Position numbers and translations under genes: made by a program. Below, in pieces: positions 6,742-18,644 of a stretch of 64,000 nucleotides of DNA. The notes below the pieces were generated by a model. That model was not told where the DNA came from. It saw only the letters and a list, made by a program, of their open reading frames with translations, and did no database searches. Numbering within the stretch: position 1 is the first letter of the stretch; each line of letters begins with the position of its first letter. The stretch comes from Enterobacter sp. kpr-6 (lineage in GTDB: Bacteria > Pseudomonadota > Gammaproteobacteria > Enterobacterales > Enterobacteriaceae), in NCBI RefSeq assembly GCF_900116015.1, contig NZ_FOYH01000003.1:248001-312000 (forward strand), read 5' to 3'.

Positions 6742-8580
6742 ATGAAAAACCAGTCTTTTCCCCGACATGCGCGCATTGATGGCTACGCCGGTTTGGGGGA
6801 TTACGCCGCTATTGGTGATGGACGTTCCGTTGCGCTGATTGCGCCGGATGGCGCGATCGACTGGTGGTGTGCCCCAAATATGGATTCCCCGCCACTGTTC
6901 GATCGCATTCTCGATGCCAAAGCCGGGGGCTATTTTCAGATTGAACCGGAGGGCGACTACTGCGTCCACCGCAAGTACCGCGATAACAGCAATGTGCTGG
7001 AAACCTGTTATGAAACGGCGTCCGGCAAAGTCAGATTCACCGAGTCCCTGAACAGCAACCACGCCGGGCGTCTGCCCTGGTGCGAGCTGGCCCGTCGCGT
7101 TGAGGGGCTGGAAGGCGAGGTCAAACTGAAAATGACCTTTATGCCCGGCTCTGCCGCCTGCACCCGCTCTCCGTGGCTGGCCGATTCACGCATTGGCAAG
7201 GTCATTCATATCGGCGATTTGATGGCGATGCTGCACACCACGGAAGACATCGATTTTACCCGCTCCGATGACGATGTGATTGAAGCCTCGTTTACCGTTC
7301 ATGCCGGGTCGCGCAGCATGATCGCCCTGCTGGTGAGCGATAAAGAACCGTTGGCCGTGCCGCCGATTGAGAAAATCGATGAGCGCATTGAGATCAGTCA
7401 TCAGATGTGGGAGATGTGGACCCAGGATCTGAGCTACGACGGGCTGTTCCCTGAGCACGTTAAACGCTCCGCGCTGGCACTCAAATTTTTGCTCTACTCC
7501 CCGACCGGGGCGCTGGCGGCGGCACCGACCACCTCGCTGCCGGAAGGCATTGGCGGCGAGAAAAATTATGATTACCGCTATGCCTGGATCCGCGACGCCT
7601 GCCTGATTATTCGTGCTTTTGCTTTTATCGGCGCGCTGGAGGAGTGTAAAGCGGCGTTTTCCTGGCTGACACATACCATTGTGCGCCATCAGGGAAAACT
7701 GCGGGCCTGCTATACCCTCGACGGCGAAGTGGTGCCGGATGAAACCTATCTGCCGCTGGAAGGCTATAAAGGCTCCAAACCGGTGCGCATCGGCAACAAC
7801 GCGCAAAGCCAGCAACAGCTCAGTATGTTTGGCGATATGCTCGACACCGCCCTGCTCTTTGTTCACGCCGGACACGTTCTCGATCTCACTACCTCGCGCC
7901 TGCTGGCGAGGCTGGCTAATGAGTGCGCCGACTCCTGGCGTCAGGATGACTCCGGCATCTGGGAACTTCCTGAACGCGAGCATTACACCCATTCCAAAAT
8001 GGCCTGCTGGATCACGCTGGATATCGCCGAAAAACTGGCGAAAGACGGGCATATCGAAACCACCTGGGTTGAGCGCTGGAGCCGCGAAAAAGATCGCATT
8101 CGCGACTGGATCGAAAGCCACTGCTGGTCGGAAAAAAAACAGGCGTACAGCTTCTATGCCGGTACGGACAGGCTCGACGCGTCGCTGGGTCTGGTGTGGT
8201 ATTACGGTATGAAAGTCGATCCGCAGCGGATGATCTCCACCTACGAAATGCTGGTCGAAGAATTAGGTCACGGGACGCCGATGCTCTATCGCTACAGCGA
8301 CGTGGAGCATGAGGAGAGCACTTTTGTGGCCTGTGCTTTCTGGCTGGTGGAAGCCTGGGCGCGGCTGGGTGAGCAGGAAAAAGCCACCGCCTATATGGAT
8401 CAGATCCTCGAATGCCTGTGCGATAAGGGTAATGTCGAGACGTTCAATGAAATGTTTGATGTCAGAACCGGCGAATGGCGCGGGAATGTACCGCAAGGGT
8501 TAAGCCATCTGTCGTTAATTTGTGCCGCCGATGCGCTGTCGCGTAACCGGGAAAAAGGCGATACGCCCTGGCACAGGTAA
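6742..8580 (+). CDS. Glycoside hydrolase family 15 protein (glucoamylase/trehalase-like)
   Basis: A 612-residue cytosolic protein of the bacterial GH15 type: an N-terminal beta-sandwich (about residues 10-220, beginning IGDGRSVALIAPDGAIDWW) followed by an (alpha/alpha)6 barrel. Barrel motifs are YDYRYAWIRDA (about 276-286) and SGIWELPERE (about 404-413), whose Glu408 is the probable general acid. GNVETFNEMFD (563-573) carries the probable base Glu570. Family members hydrolyse alpha-glucosidic bonds of malto-oligosaccharides, or trehalose; the exact substrate cannot be read off. There is no signal peptide. It is paired with the upstream SDR gene, and a role in stress-related alpha-glucan or trehalose turnover is inference. 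A hairpin follows its stop. Confidence 0.88.
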   Translation: MKNQSFPRHARIDGYAGLGDYAAIGDGRSVALIAPDGAIDWWCAPNMDSPPLFDRILDAKAGGYFQIEPEGDYCVHRKYRDNSNVLETCYETASGKVRFTESLNSNHAGRLPWCELARRVEGLEGEVKLKMTFMPGSAACTRSPWLADSRIGKVIHIGDLMAMLHTTEDIDFTRSDDDVIEASFTVHAGSRSMIALLVSDKEPLAVPPIEKIDERIEISHQMWEMWTQDLSYDGLFPEHVKRSALALKFLLYSPTGALAAAPTTSLPEGIGGEKNYDYRYAWIRDACLIIRAFAFIGALEECKAAFSWLTHTIVRHQGKLRACYTLDGEVVPDETYLPLEGYKGSKPVRIGNNAQSQQQLSMFGDMLDTALLFVHAGHVLDLTTSRLLARLANECADSWRQDDSGIWELPEREHYTHSKMACWITLDIAEKLAKDGHIETTWVERWSREKDRIRDWIESHCWSEKKQAYSFYAGTDRLDASLGLVWYYGMKVDPQRMISTYEMLVEELGHGTPMLYRYSDVEHEESTFVACAFWLVEAWARLGEQEKATAYMDQILECLCDKGNVETFNEMFDVRTGEWRGNVPQGLSHLSLICAADALSRNREKGDTPWHR

Positions 8581-8586
8581 TATCCC

Positions 8587-8621
8587 CCGGCGGCGCAGGC
8601 CGGTTAAGCCTGCCCCGCCGG
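8587..8621. repeat. Hairpin / REP-like element between convergent genes
   Basis: CCGGCGGCGCAGGC (8587-8600) pairs with GCCTGCCCCGCCGG (8608-8621) with a single mismatch around a seven-base loop. It lies between convergent GH15 and DUF1272 genes and lacks a T-run; it may stabilise both 3' ends. Confidence 0.55.
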
Positions 8622-8630
8622 ACGCTCGCA

Positions 8631-8816
8631 TCAGGCCTCTTTTTTCATTCGCGTCGGTCTTTTCACCAGCTCACCGTTACAGTTGGGGCATTTGCCGTGG
8701 AGCGACTGTTCCGCGCAGGGCGGGCAAAATGTGCATTCATATGAACAAATCATCGCGTGCGCATCGTGTGGAAGCGCCTGATGGCAGCGCTCACATGTCG
8801 TTTTCATCTCCAGCAT
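8631..8816 (-). CDS. DUF1272 zinc-ribbon small protein
   Basis: A 61-residue protein with four CxxC-type cysteine pairs: CERC, CSYEC, CPPC and CPNC. These match the DUF1272 family, whose members share the LEM..CERC..L.. and C.FCP.CA patterns and the GELVKRPTR tail. The cysteines probably bind zinc; function is unknown. The start at ATG 8816 is chosen because AGGAG is six bases upstream and the protein then begins at the conserved MLEM; the in-frame ATG two codons earlier overlaps the ribosome-binding site. It stands alone, convergent with the GH15 gene. Confidence 0.8.
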   Translation of the reverse strand: MLEMKTTCERCHQALPHDAHAMICSYECTFCPPCAEQSLHGKCPNCNGELVKRPTRMKKEA

Positions 8817-8994
8817 ACTCATCTCCTGTGTCGTTTTCCTGAGAATACCGGAACCCGCTGACACCTGTAAGACCGTTTAACGCCAACAGTGCGTCACTTT
8901 CAGCCTTTTTTACTCCCCTCTTTCGGTGTGCACGATTGCCATGCTATTATACATTTCATATATGTTTCGTATCATCAATATTCACGGTAACAAT

Positions 8995-9228
8995 ATGGGC
9001 ATCGTAAAAATATCCGACCTGATGCATGAGAATTTGCGTCTTGCCAGCAATGCCATGAGCCGCTCAATTAACTCGCAGGCTGAGCACTGGCTGAAAATCG
9101 GCATGCTGGCCGAGGTTTACCCCCACTTAACGCATCAGGATTTAATGCGTCTGCTGATCCAGACCGAGTCTGCCGGCGGCGCTGAAATAGATAAACTCGC
9201 CCGTCAAAAAGAGGAACTGACAGAATGA
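8995..9228 (+). CDS. ParD-like family protein
   Basis: A 77-residue protein matching the ParD-like (antitoxin-like) family: MGIVKISDLMHENLRLASNA, then the conserved SRSINSQAEHWLKIGMLAE core, resembling a ribbon-helix-helix-type fold, and a short acidic C-terminus. Longer upstream in-frame starts (from 8926) have no better ribosome-binding site and add a hydrophobic stretch foreign to the family. Its stop overlaps the ATG of the following methionine aminopeptidase gene (ATGA), so the two are translationally coupled. Whether it binds DNA, the aminopeptidase or a toxin is unknown; no ParE-type toxin is adjacent. Confidence 0.8.
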   Translation: MGIVKISDLMHENLRLASNAMSRSINSQAEHWLKIGMLAEVYPHLTHQDLMRLLIQTESAGGAEIDKLARQKEELTE

Positions 9229-10010
9229 GCGATATTAAGCTGCACTCTCAGGAAGAAATCGAGCTGGCGCGCGCGGCAGGCCAGACGGCAGCCCGCGTGC
9301 TGGAGATGATCAAACCCCACGTTAAGGCGGGCGTGACCACCGACGAACTCGATAAGCTGTGCCACGATTTTATTGTCAATGAACTGAAGGTGATCCCGGC
9401 GAATATCGGTTATCAGGGCTATACCCGCACCGTCTGCACGTCGGTGAATCATGTGGTATGCCACGGTATTCCGGCTGATAAGCGGCTGAAAAACGGCGAT
9501 ATCATCAACATCGACGTCGCCATTATTAAAGATGGCTGGTACGGCGACACCAGCCGGATGTATTTTGTCGGCGAGCCGACCATCCGGGCAAAAAGACTGG
9601 TGGATATTACCTATCAGTCGATGGTGGCAGGCATCAATGCGGTGCGTCCTGGCGCGACACTCGGCGACATCGGCGCGGCGATCCAGCAGGTGGCCGAAGA
9701 CGCGGGATTCTCCGTGGTGCGCGAATATTGCGGGCACGGCGTCGGGCAGACTTACCATGCGGACCCGCAAATTCTGCATTACGGTAAACCCGGCACCGGG
9801 CTGGTGCTGAAACCGGGGATGATTTTTACTATCGAGCCGATGATTAATGCCGGTAAAGCAGCCACCAGCGTGCTGTCAGATGGCTGGACGGTGGTGACCA
9901 AAGATCGTTCTCTCTCCGCGCAGTTTGAACACACCGTTGCGGTAACGGAAGATGGCTTTGACCTGCTGACGCCATGGCCTGAAGGCACCGGGGAATATCC
10001 GGCTATCTGA
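9225..10010 (+). CDS. Type I methionine aminopeptidase (second copy, Map-like)
   Basis: A 261-residue enzyme of the MetAP I family, close in length to E. coli Map (264). The five metal ligands fit: two Asp in NIDVAIIKDGWYGDTSR, His in YCGHGVGQTYH, Glu in FTIEPMIN and Glu in QFEHTVAVTEDG. The substrate-site HVVCHGIP is also present. It removes the N-terminal Met from nascent proteins. The housekeeping map gene of enterics lies next to rpsB, so this copy, coupled by an ATGA overlap to a ParD-like gene, is probably an extra isozyme. The N-terminal extension found in some MetAPs is absent. A hairpin follows at 10027-10050. Confidence 0.9.
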   Translation: MSDIKLHSQEEIELARAAGQTAARVLEMIKPHVKAGVTTDELDKLCHDFIVNELKVIPANIGYQGYTRTVCTSVNHVVCHGIPADKRLKNGDIINIDVAIIKDGWYGDTSRMYFVGEPTIRAKRLVDITYQSMVAGINAVRPGATLGDIGAAIQQVAEDAGFSVVREYCGHGVGQTYHADPQILHYGKPGTGLVLKPGMIFTIEPMINAGKAATSVLSDGWTVVTKDRSLSAQFEHTVAVTEDGFDLLTPWPEGTGEYPAI

Positions 10011-10026
10011 GCAATCTATATCCTCT

Positions 10027-10050
10027 ACACCTCTTTATATAAAGGGGTGT
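10027..10050 (+). terminator. Palindromic hairpin after the Map-like gene
   Basis: ACACCTCTTTAT pairs with ATAAAGGGGTGT (one G-T pair, no loop). It lies 17 bases after the stop, and only scattered T residues follow. Probable transcript-end structure. Confidence 0.45.
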
Positions 10051-10217
10051 TCTCGCGACTTTTATAAAATGCCGAAACTGTGATTAAGGCAGCAAGTCAG
10101 ATTAATTTAATTCCGCCGCCTTGCATTTTCAAAATGACCCATACAAATAAATATCCAGCAAGCCTGGCGGGGGAAATTTTCGATCCTGCTACGGACGGCG
10201 CGCACATTAATAGCAAA

Positions 10218-10241
10218 ACAGCCGGTACATTTACCGGCTGT
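10218..10241 (-). terminator. Terminator of smrA
   Basis: ACAGCCGGTA (10218-10227) and TACCGGCTGT (10232-10241) are a perfect 10-bp inverted repeat with a four-base loop. Read leftward, the hairpin is followed by TTTTGCTATT, placing it at the 3' end of smrA. Confidence 0.75.
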
Positions 10242-10285
10242 CTGCGCAATTATTTGCAAAATATATTCTCTTAACGCGCATTTAA

Positions 10286-10849
10286 TTAACGACTGCGTTT
10301 AGCGTGGCGTTCCCAGTTGTCCATTTTTGCCTGCGCGGATTTGCGTAATGCCACATAACAAGCCCCGCTGCCCCCATGATGCGGCAGCGCAGTACAAAAT
10401 GCCTGGACATCCTCAAATTCAGTGAGCCAGCGGGCAAGATAACTGCGCACGATATTGGCATGGGCATTATCATCCCGCCCTTTGCCATGAATAATGAGCA
10501 CATTACGCAGATTATCCTTAACCGCCTGATGCATGAAGGTAAACAGCATCTGGCGGCACTGTTCAATAGGCTGGCGGAGCAGATTCAGGCTCGCCTGCTG
10601 GCTGTACTTTCCAAGCCGGAGTTTGTCAGTCACGCCGCTTTGCAGACCTTCACGTTTAAAATCAAGGGGCGTGGTAAGCGGGACGACGTCGAGAAAACCT
10701 GTTGTCAGGAAATTATCCAGTTGCAGTAAGTCCGGGCGCTGCGGTGCACGCTTCTGGCGGGCGGGCTGCCAGTGGACCTCGGTGCAGCGTTTCAGGGGCT
10801 GGACATCCTCCATGGCGTCAAGGAAAAGTGATTTGTCGTCAAGGTTCAT
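10286..10849 (-). CDS. smrA: Smr-domain DNA endonuclease SmrA
   Basis: A 187-residue protein, identical in length to E. coli SmrA (YdaL) and very similar throughout (MNLDDKSLFLDAMEDVQPLK at the start, ENWERHAKRSR-type end). The C-terminal Smr domain carries the LIIHGKGRD motif and HHGGSGACYVALR. Smr proteins act as nicking endonucleases on nucleic acid; the physiological role is unclear. As in K-12, the McaS sRNA gene lies immediately upstream on the opposite strand. Confidence 0.93.
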   Translation of the reverse strand: MNLDDKSLFLDAMEDVQPLKRCTEVHWQPARQKRAPQRPDLLQLDNFLTTGFLDVVPLTTPLDFKREGLQSGVTDKLRLGKYSQQASLNLLRQPIEQCRQMLFTFMHQAVKDNLRNVLIIHGKGRDDNAHANIVRSYLARWLTEFEDVQAFCTALPHHGGSGACYVALRKSAQAKMDNWERHAKRSR

Positions 10850-11124
10850 GTCAATTCTCCGGCGATATCTGACAGCGTGAGGTTAACTATAACCACCTGC
10901 GAGAGGAGTCTCAATGGGCTTTGGGTCAATCCTTAAGGCGTTAGAAACGTTTTAGTGACGTTATAATTTTGATCACAAATTAACCACATAAATATTTAAG
11001 TATATTTGTGAGGCGCGTTAACTCCGGCTTAAATAACCCTGAAAACGTATAATATATTTTTCCAGCTAAGAAAAATCTTATTAAAACAACTGTTCATTTT
11101 GTTGGAATTATATAAATTAGCTGC

Positions 11125-11130
11125 TATAAC
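11125..11130 (+). promoter_or_regulatory. -10 element of mcaS
   Basis: TATAAC lies seven bases before the deduced McaS 5' end. No convincing CRP site was found at the activator position, although McaS is CRP-controlled in E. coli. Confidence 0.55.
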
Positions 11131-11137
11131 TTAATTA

Positions 11138-11230
11138 ACCCCCTCAGGGACGACCATTGTGGGAATAAGTAAGGATGCACTGCTGTGTGTACTCTGGAGC
11201 CTGGCGGATGTCGGCAGGCTCTGTTTTTTT
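11138..11230 (+). ncRNA. mcaS: Small regulatory RNA McaS
   Basis: The block GGATGCACTGCTGTGTGTAC (from about 11173), followed by a hairpin with GGCGGATGTCG in its loop and seven T residues (11224-11230), reproduces the 3' two thirds of E. coli McaS, including the terminator. Position beside smrA also matches K-12 (mcaS lies between abgR and smrA). McaS is an Hfq-bound sRNA that in E. coli represses csgD, activates flhD and pgaA, and sequesters CsrA through GGA motifs. The 5' stem has diverged: it begins ACCCCCTCAGGGACGACC instead of the K-12 ACCGGCGCAGAGG, so base-pairing regions may differ. The 5' end is inferred from the -10 element. Confidence 0.88.
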
Positions 11231-11458
11231 GATTAGCCCGCACATTATACTCCCGCTTTTAATCAATACCCTTCCATTTAATTTCCCAGACAAACGTTTC
11301 GATGGCGATTTTACGCTATTTTAATCTCATTATTTCTTCCGTTTTAAATTGTTATATTCTCCGTTTATTACTCCATTTCGGGGTATAGAGCATAAAGGAT
11401 TAGCGTGATAAATTAGCGGCACACCGCGACTCACGTGAAAGCACGTAAAAGGACACCC

Positions 11459-11974
11459 ATGCTGACTCTCCTCGAAGATAAAATCACCACCCCTCTTGGC
11501 CCACTGTGGGTGCTCTGCGATGAGCAATACCGCCTGCGCGCCGTAGAATGGGAAGAACACAGCGACCGCATGGAGCAGCTTCTGGCGATCCATTACCGCA
11601 CGACGGGTTACCAGCGCATCAGCGCCACTAATCCGGGCGGATTGAGTCAAAAACTGCGCGATTATTTCGATGGCGATCTGGGCGTGATTGAGGATTTACC
11701 CACGGAGACTGCCGGTACGCCTTTCCAGCGCGAAGTATGGAAAATGTTGCGTAGCATTCCCTGTGGTCAGGTGATGTTTTATGGCCAGCTTGCCGGAGCG
11801 CTCAATCGCGCGGGTGCCGCGCGGGCTGTCGGGGCGGCCAACGGATCCAATCCGGTGAGTATCGTGGTGCCGTGCCATCGGGTGATCGGCAGCAACGGTT
11901 TGCTCACCGGTTACGCGGGCGGCGTCGCCCGTAAAGAGTGGTTGCTGCGTCACGAAGGCTATTTTTTATTGTGA
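11459..11974 (+). CDS. ogt: O6-alkylguanine-DNA alkyltransferase Ogt
   Basis: A 171-residue suicide repair protein, the same length as E. coli Ogt. The alkyl-acceptor cysteine is Cys139 in [10 protein letters not shown], and the helix-turn-helix segment contains [12 protein letters not shown]. It transfers alkyl groups from O6-guanine or O4-thymine in DNA to itself. ATG 11459 follows AAGGAC and gives the known N-terminus MLTLLEDKI; the longer frame from 11435 is not supported. It lies upstream of fnr as in K-12. Confidence 0.96.
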   Translation: MLTLLEDKITTPLGPLWVLCDEQYRLRAVEWEEHSDRMEQLLAIHYRTTGYQRISATNPGGLSQKLRDYFDGDLGVIEDLPTETAGTPFQREVWKMLRSIPCGQVMFYGQLAGALNRAGAARAVGAANGSNPVSIVVPCHRVIGSNGLLTGYAGGVARKEWLLRHEGYFLL

Positions 11975-12135
11975 GAAAACAGGCCCTTTTGTGCGTTTCC
12001 AGTAACGATTAGCCTAAAAATCCGCATTGTCATTGTGGAATATCAATAAGTTAGAAAATCTCTGTGCCCGAAGTTTCCAATAATCCCGGTTTGGGTCTAT
12101 GGCAGGCTTACACGTTAAGCAAAAAGATGTTAAAA

Positions 12136-12149
12136 TTGACCAATATCAA
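12136..12149 (+). promoter_or_regulatory. FNR box upstream of fnr
   Basis: TTGACCAATATCAA fits the FNR consensus TTGATNNNNATCAA with one mismatch, 20 bases before the fnr start codon. It corresponds to the E. coli site through which FNR represses its own gene. Confidence 0.85.
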
Positions 12150-12168
12150 TTATGGCCTGAGTGAACCT

Positions 12169-12921
12169 ATGATCCCGGAAAAGCGAATTATACGACGCAT
12201 TCAATCTGGCGGTTGCGCTATCCACTGCCAGGATTGCAGTATCAGCCAGCTTTGCATCCCGTTTACCCTGAATGAGCATGAGCTTGATCAGCTTGATAAC
12301 ATCATCGAGCGTAAAAAGCCGATTCAGAAAGGTCAGACGCTGTTTAAAGCGGGGGATGAGCTGAAATCGCTCTACGCTATCCGTTCAGGCACTATCAAAA
12401 GCTACACCATCACTGAACAGGGTGACGAGCAAATTACCGGTTTCCATCTGGCCGGCGATCTGGTCGGTTTCGACGCTATCGGCACGGGCCATCACCCGAG
12501 CTTCGCACAGGCGCTTGAAACATCCATGGTCTGCGAAATCCCGTTTGAAACTCTCGACGATCTCTCTGGCAAAATGCCTAATCTGCGCCAGCAAATGATG
12601 CGTCTGATGAGCGGCGAGATCAAAGGCGACCAGGACATGATCCTGCTGCTGTCGAAGAAAAACGCGGAAGAGCGTCTGGCGGCGTTTATTTATAACCTGT
12701 CGCGTCGTTTTGCTCAGCGTGGTTTCTCTCCGCGTGAGTTCCGTTTAACCATGACGCGCGGCGACATCGGTAACTATCTTGGTCTGACTGTTGAGACGAT
12801 CAGCCGTCTGCTCGGTCGTTTCCAGAAAAGCGGTATGCTGGCGGTGAAAGGCAAATATATCACTATCGAAAATGGTGATGCGTTGTCGGTGCTGGCCGGG
12901 CACTCCCGCAACGTTGCCTGA
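12169..12921 (+). CDS. fnr: Oxygen-sensing global regulator FNR
   Basis: A 250-residue CRP/FNR-family regulator, the same length as in E. coli and nearly identical to it. Iron-sulfur ligands Cys20, Cys23, Cys29 and Cys122 are present ([10 protein letters not shown] near the N-terminus, MVCEIP). A cyclic-nucleotide-type beta-roll, the dimer helix and the C-terminal helix-turn-helix ([20 protein letters not shown]) follow. With its [4Fe-4S] cluster intact it dimerises under anaerobiosis and controls respiratory genes. ATG 12169 ([10 protein letters not shown]) is the conserved start; the upstream extension overlaps the FNR box. Confidence 0.98.
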   Translation: MIPEKRIIRRIQSGGCAIHCQDCSISQLCIPFTLNEHELDQLDNIIERKKPIQKGQTLFKAGDELKSLYAIRSGTIKSYTITEQGDEQITGFHLAGDLVGFDAIGTGHHPSFAQALETSMVCEIPFETLDDLSGKMPNLRQQMMRLMSGEIKGDQDMILLLSKKNAEERLAAFIYNLSRRFAQRGFSPREFRLTMTRGDIGNYLGLTVETISRLLGRFQKSGMLAVKGKYITIENGDALSVLAGHSRNVA

Positions 12922-13065
12922 TTATTCCCTCCTGTTTTAAGACCTTTGCCGGACGACAAATTTTTCTGATTTGTTGATCTGGCAGAGGTTCTCCCCTGTT
13001 TCATTCTTCGCATATGGGTTATCTTTTAGTTACAGACTGTGGTGACAGATGTAAGGAGACCCTGT

Positions 13066-14013
13066 ATGGCCAAATATCAAAATATGCTGGTCGCTATCGA
13101 TCCTAATCAGGACGATCAACCCGCCTTGCGACGCGCTGTTTATTTGCATCAACGGATTGGTGGCCGAATCAAAGCCTTTCTGCCGATCTATGATTTTTCT
13201 TATGAGATGACTACCCTTCTCTCCCCGGACGAGCGTACAGCGATGCGTCAGGGCGTAATCAGCCAACGGAGCGCATGGATCCGCGAGCAGGCACAGTTCT
13301 ACATCGATTCAGGTGTGCCCATCGACATCAAAGTGGTCTGGCACAACCGTCCTTTCGAAGCCATCATCCAGGAAGTTTTAGCCGACAAGCACGATTTAGT
13401 GCTGAAGATGACCCACCAGCACGACAAGCTGGAATCTGTGATTTTCACGCCGACCGACTGGCATCTGCTGCGTAAGTGTCCCTGCCCGGTGTGGATGGTA
13501 AAAGACCAGCCGTGGCCGGAAGGCGGCAAAGCGCTGGTGGCGGTGAATCTTGCGAGCGAAGAGCCGTATCACAATGCGCTCAATGACAAGCTGGTCAAAG
13601 AAACCATTCATCTTGCTGAACAGGTTAACCACACTGAAGTGCATCTGGTCGGCGCGTATCCGGTGACGCCGATTAACATTGCGATTGAACTGCCGGAGTT
13701 TGACCCGAGCGTTTATAACGACGCGATTCGCGGCCAGCACCTACTCGCCATGAAGACGCTGCGCCAGAAATATGGCATCGATGAAAAACGCACTCACGTC
13801 GAGAAAGGTCTGCCTGAAGAGGTGATCCCCGACCTCGCCGAGCATTTACAGGCAGGGGTTGTGGTATTAGGCACCGTTGGACGCACGGGCATCTCCGCCG
13901 CGTTCCTCGGTAATACCGCAGAACAGGTTATCGACCATTTGCGCTGCGATTTGCTGGTGCTCAAACCCGATCAGTTTCAGACACCCGTTGAACTCGACGA
14001 CGAAGATGATTAA
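13066..14013 (+). CDS. uspE: Universal stress protein UspE
   Basis: A 315-residue protein built of two tandem Usp domains, about residues 1-150 and 155-305; the second shows the ATP-site-like pattern [20 protein letters not shown]. It matches E. coli UspE (316) throughout, ending in an acidic tail PVELDDEDD. UspE is induced on growth arrest and affects adhesion, motility and stress resistance; it is cytosolic. ATG 13066 has GTAAGGAG upstream. It follows fnr as in K-12. A strong bidirectional terminator separates it from pntB, which is not its K-12 neighbour. Confidence 0.95.
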   Translation: MAKYQNMLVAIDPNQDDQPALRRAVYLHQRIGGRIKAFLPIYDFSYEMTTLLSPDERTAMRQGVISQRSAWIREQAQFYIDSGVPIDIKVVWHNRPFEAIIQEVLADKHDLVLKMTHQHDKLESVIFTPTDWHLLRKCPCPVWMVKDQPWPEGGKALVAVNLASEEPYHNALNDKLVKETIHLAEQVNHTEVHLVGAYPVTPINIAIELPEFDPSVYNDAIRGQHLLAMKTLRQKYGIDEKRTHVEKGLPEEVIPDLAEHLQAGVVVLGTVGRTGISAAFLGNTAEQVIDHLRCDLLVLKPDQFQTPVELDDEDD

Positions 14014-14024
14014 CCGCCGTCCAT

Positions 14025-14055
14025 AAAAAAAGCCGCTCTCTGAGCGGCTTTTTCA
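14025..14055. terminator. Bidirectional terminator uspE / pntB
   Basis: AGCCGCTC (14031-14038) pairs with GAGCGGCT (14042-14049), with an A-run on the left and a T-run on the right, serving convergent uspE and pntAB. Confidence 0.9.
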
Positions 14056-14068
14056 TTTCACATCACGC

Positions 14069-15460
<1,392 letters not shown>

Positions 15461-15467
15461 TTACCCC

Positions 15468-17521
<2,054 letters not shown>

Positions 17522-18466
17522 ATGAAGCTTAAGAACACCCTCCTGGCGTCAGCACTCCTTTCTGCGACTGCTCTGTCTGTAAATGCAGCGACAGAATTGA
17601 CGCCGGAGCAAGCGGCAGCGGTAAAACCCTTTGAACGTATTACGCTCACGGGTCGCTTTAATGCTATTAGCGATGTCGTGAACGCCGTTTCATCCCGTGC
17701 CGATAAAGCCGGTGCCGATGCATTTTACGTGGTGGATACCGCCGACCACGGCAACAGCGGCAACTCCCGCGTTGTGGCCGACCTGTATAAATCCGATGCG
17801 CCGAAAGCCGATGCACCAACCAATCGTGTGATTAACGGCGTCAAAGAACTGACCAAAAGCCAGGCCGTTGAACTTGAGCCGTTTGATACCGTGACCGTGC
17901 GTGGTTTCTACCGCAGCCAGCCGGAAGCAAACAGCGCCATCACCAAAGAAGCCAAAGCTAAAAACGCTGACGCTTTCTATATTGTGCGCCAGGTTGATGC
18001 TAACGGCGGCGGCAACCAGATCATCACCGCTTACGTCTATAAAGCTGATGCGAAAAAACGCGTGCTGCAAAGCCCGGATGCGGTGCCAGCTGACTCCGAA
18101 GCGGGCCGCGCGCTGATCGCCAAAGGCGGTGAAGAAGCGAAGAAAGTTGAAATCCCAGGCGTGGCGACCAGCTCCGCACCAAGCGCCTCCGTAGGCCGTT
18201 TCTTTGAAACCCAGTCATCAAAAGGTGGTCGTTACACTGTCACGCTGCCGGACGGGACGAAAGTAGAAGAAGTGAATAAAATCACCGCTGCGCAGATGGT
18301 TCCTTTCGACAGCGTGAAGTTCACCGGCAACTACGGCAACATGACGGAGATCTCCTATCAGGTTGCGAAGCGTGCTGCCAAAAAAGGCGCGAAGTACTAC
18401 CACGTTACCCGCCAGTGGCAGGAACGCGGTGGCAACATCACCATCAGCGCCGATTTGTACAAGTAA
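17522..18466 (+). CDS. ydgH: DUF1471-repeat periplasmic protein YdgH
   Basis: A 314-residue secreted protein, the same length as E. coli YdgH. A signal peptide (residues 1-22, ending SVNA) is followed by three YdgH/BhsA/McbA (DUF1471) domains. Each begins with a PF(E/D)...GxF/Y strand and ends with ADLYK or a similar sequence (RVVADLYK, ITAYVYK, ISADLYK). Family members are periplasmic stress and biofilm proteins; in E. coli YdgH has been linked to envelope homeostasis. ATG 17522 directly precedes the signal peptide, with GAAGGA upstream. The frame from 17423 is an artefact. A terminator follows. Confidence 0.94.
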   Translation: MKLKNTLLASALLSATALSVNAATELTPEQAAAVKPFERITLTGRFNAISDVVNAVSSRADKAGADAFYVVDTADHGNSGNSRVVADLYKSDAPKADAPTNRVINGVKELTKSQAVELEPFDTVTVRGFYRSQPEANSAITKEAKAKNADAFYIVRQVDANGGGNQIITAYVYKADAKKRVLQSPDAVPADSEAGRALIAKGGEEAKKVEIPGVATSSAPSASVGRFFETQSSKGGRYTVTLPDGTKVEEVNKITAAQMVPFDSVKFTGNYGNMTEISYQVAKRAAKKGAKYYHVTRQWQERGGNITISADLYK

Positions 18467-18480
18467 TCAGCTCCTTTCAG

Positions 18481-18502
18481 GGCGGCATCAGCCGCCTTTT
18501 TT
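18481..18502 (+). terminator. Terminator after ydgH
   Basis: GGCGGC, ATCA loop, GCCGCC (18481-18496), then six T residues. Confidence 0.88.
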
Positions 18503-18644
18503 ATTTTTTTGTTCTTTTATGCCATACATCATTGCATGCGCTTCCTTCACTCCGTAAAATCCCGCGCCTCAGTGTGATCCACCATTTTTATGCGCTCAGG
18601 CGAAATAATTATTCTGGATTGATCGATTTCATAACAGGATGCCA

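Larger units (their letters stand above)
10850..11458. other. AT-rich intergenic region smrA - ogt containing mcaS
   Basis: About 610 bases, strongly AT-rich at 10930-11130 and 11230-11400. It holds the smrA and ogt upstream regions and the McaS sRNA. I see no protein gene. Confidence 0.7.

Noticed and set aside
10080-10274. 64-codon ORF downstream of the Map-like gene
   Set aside because: It runs through the smrA terminator hairpin and has no ribosome-binding site or recognisable sequence.
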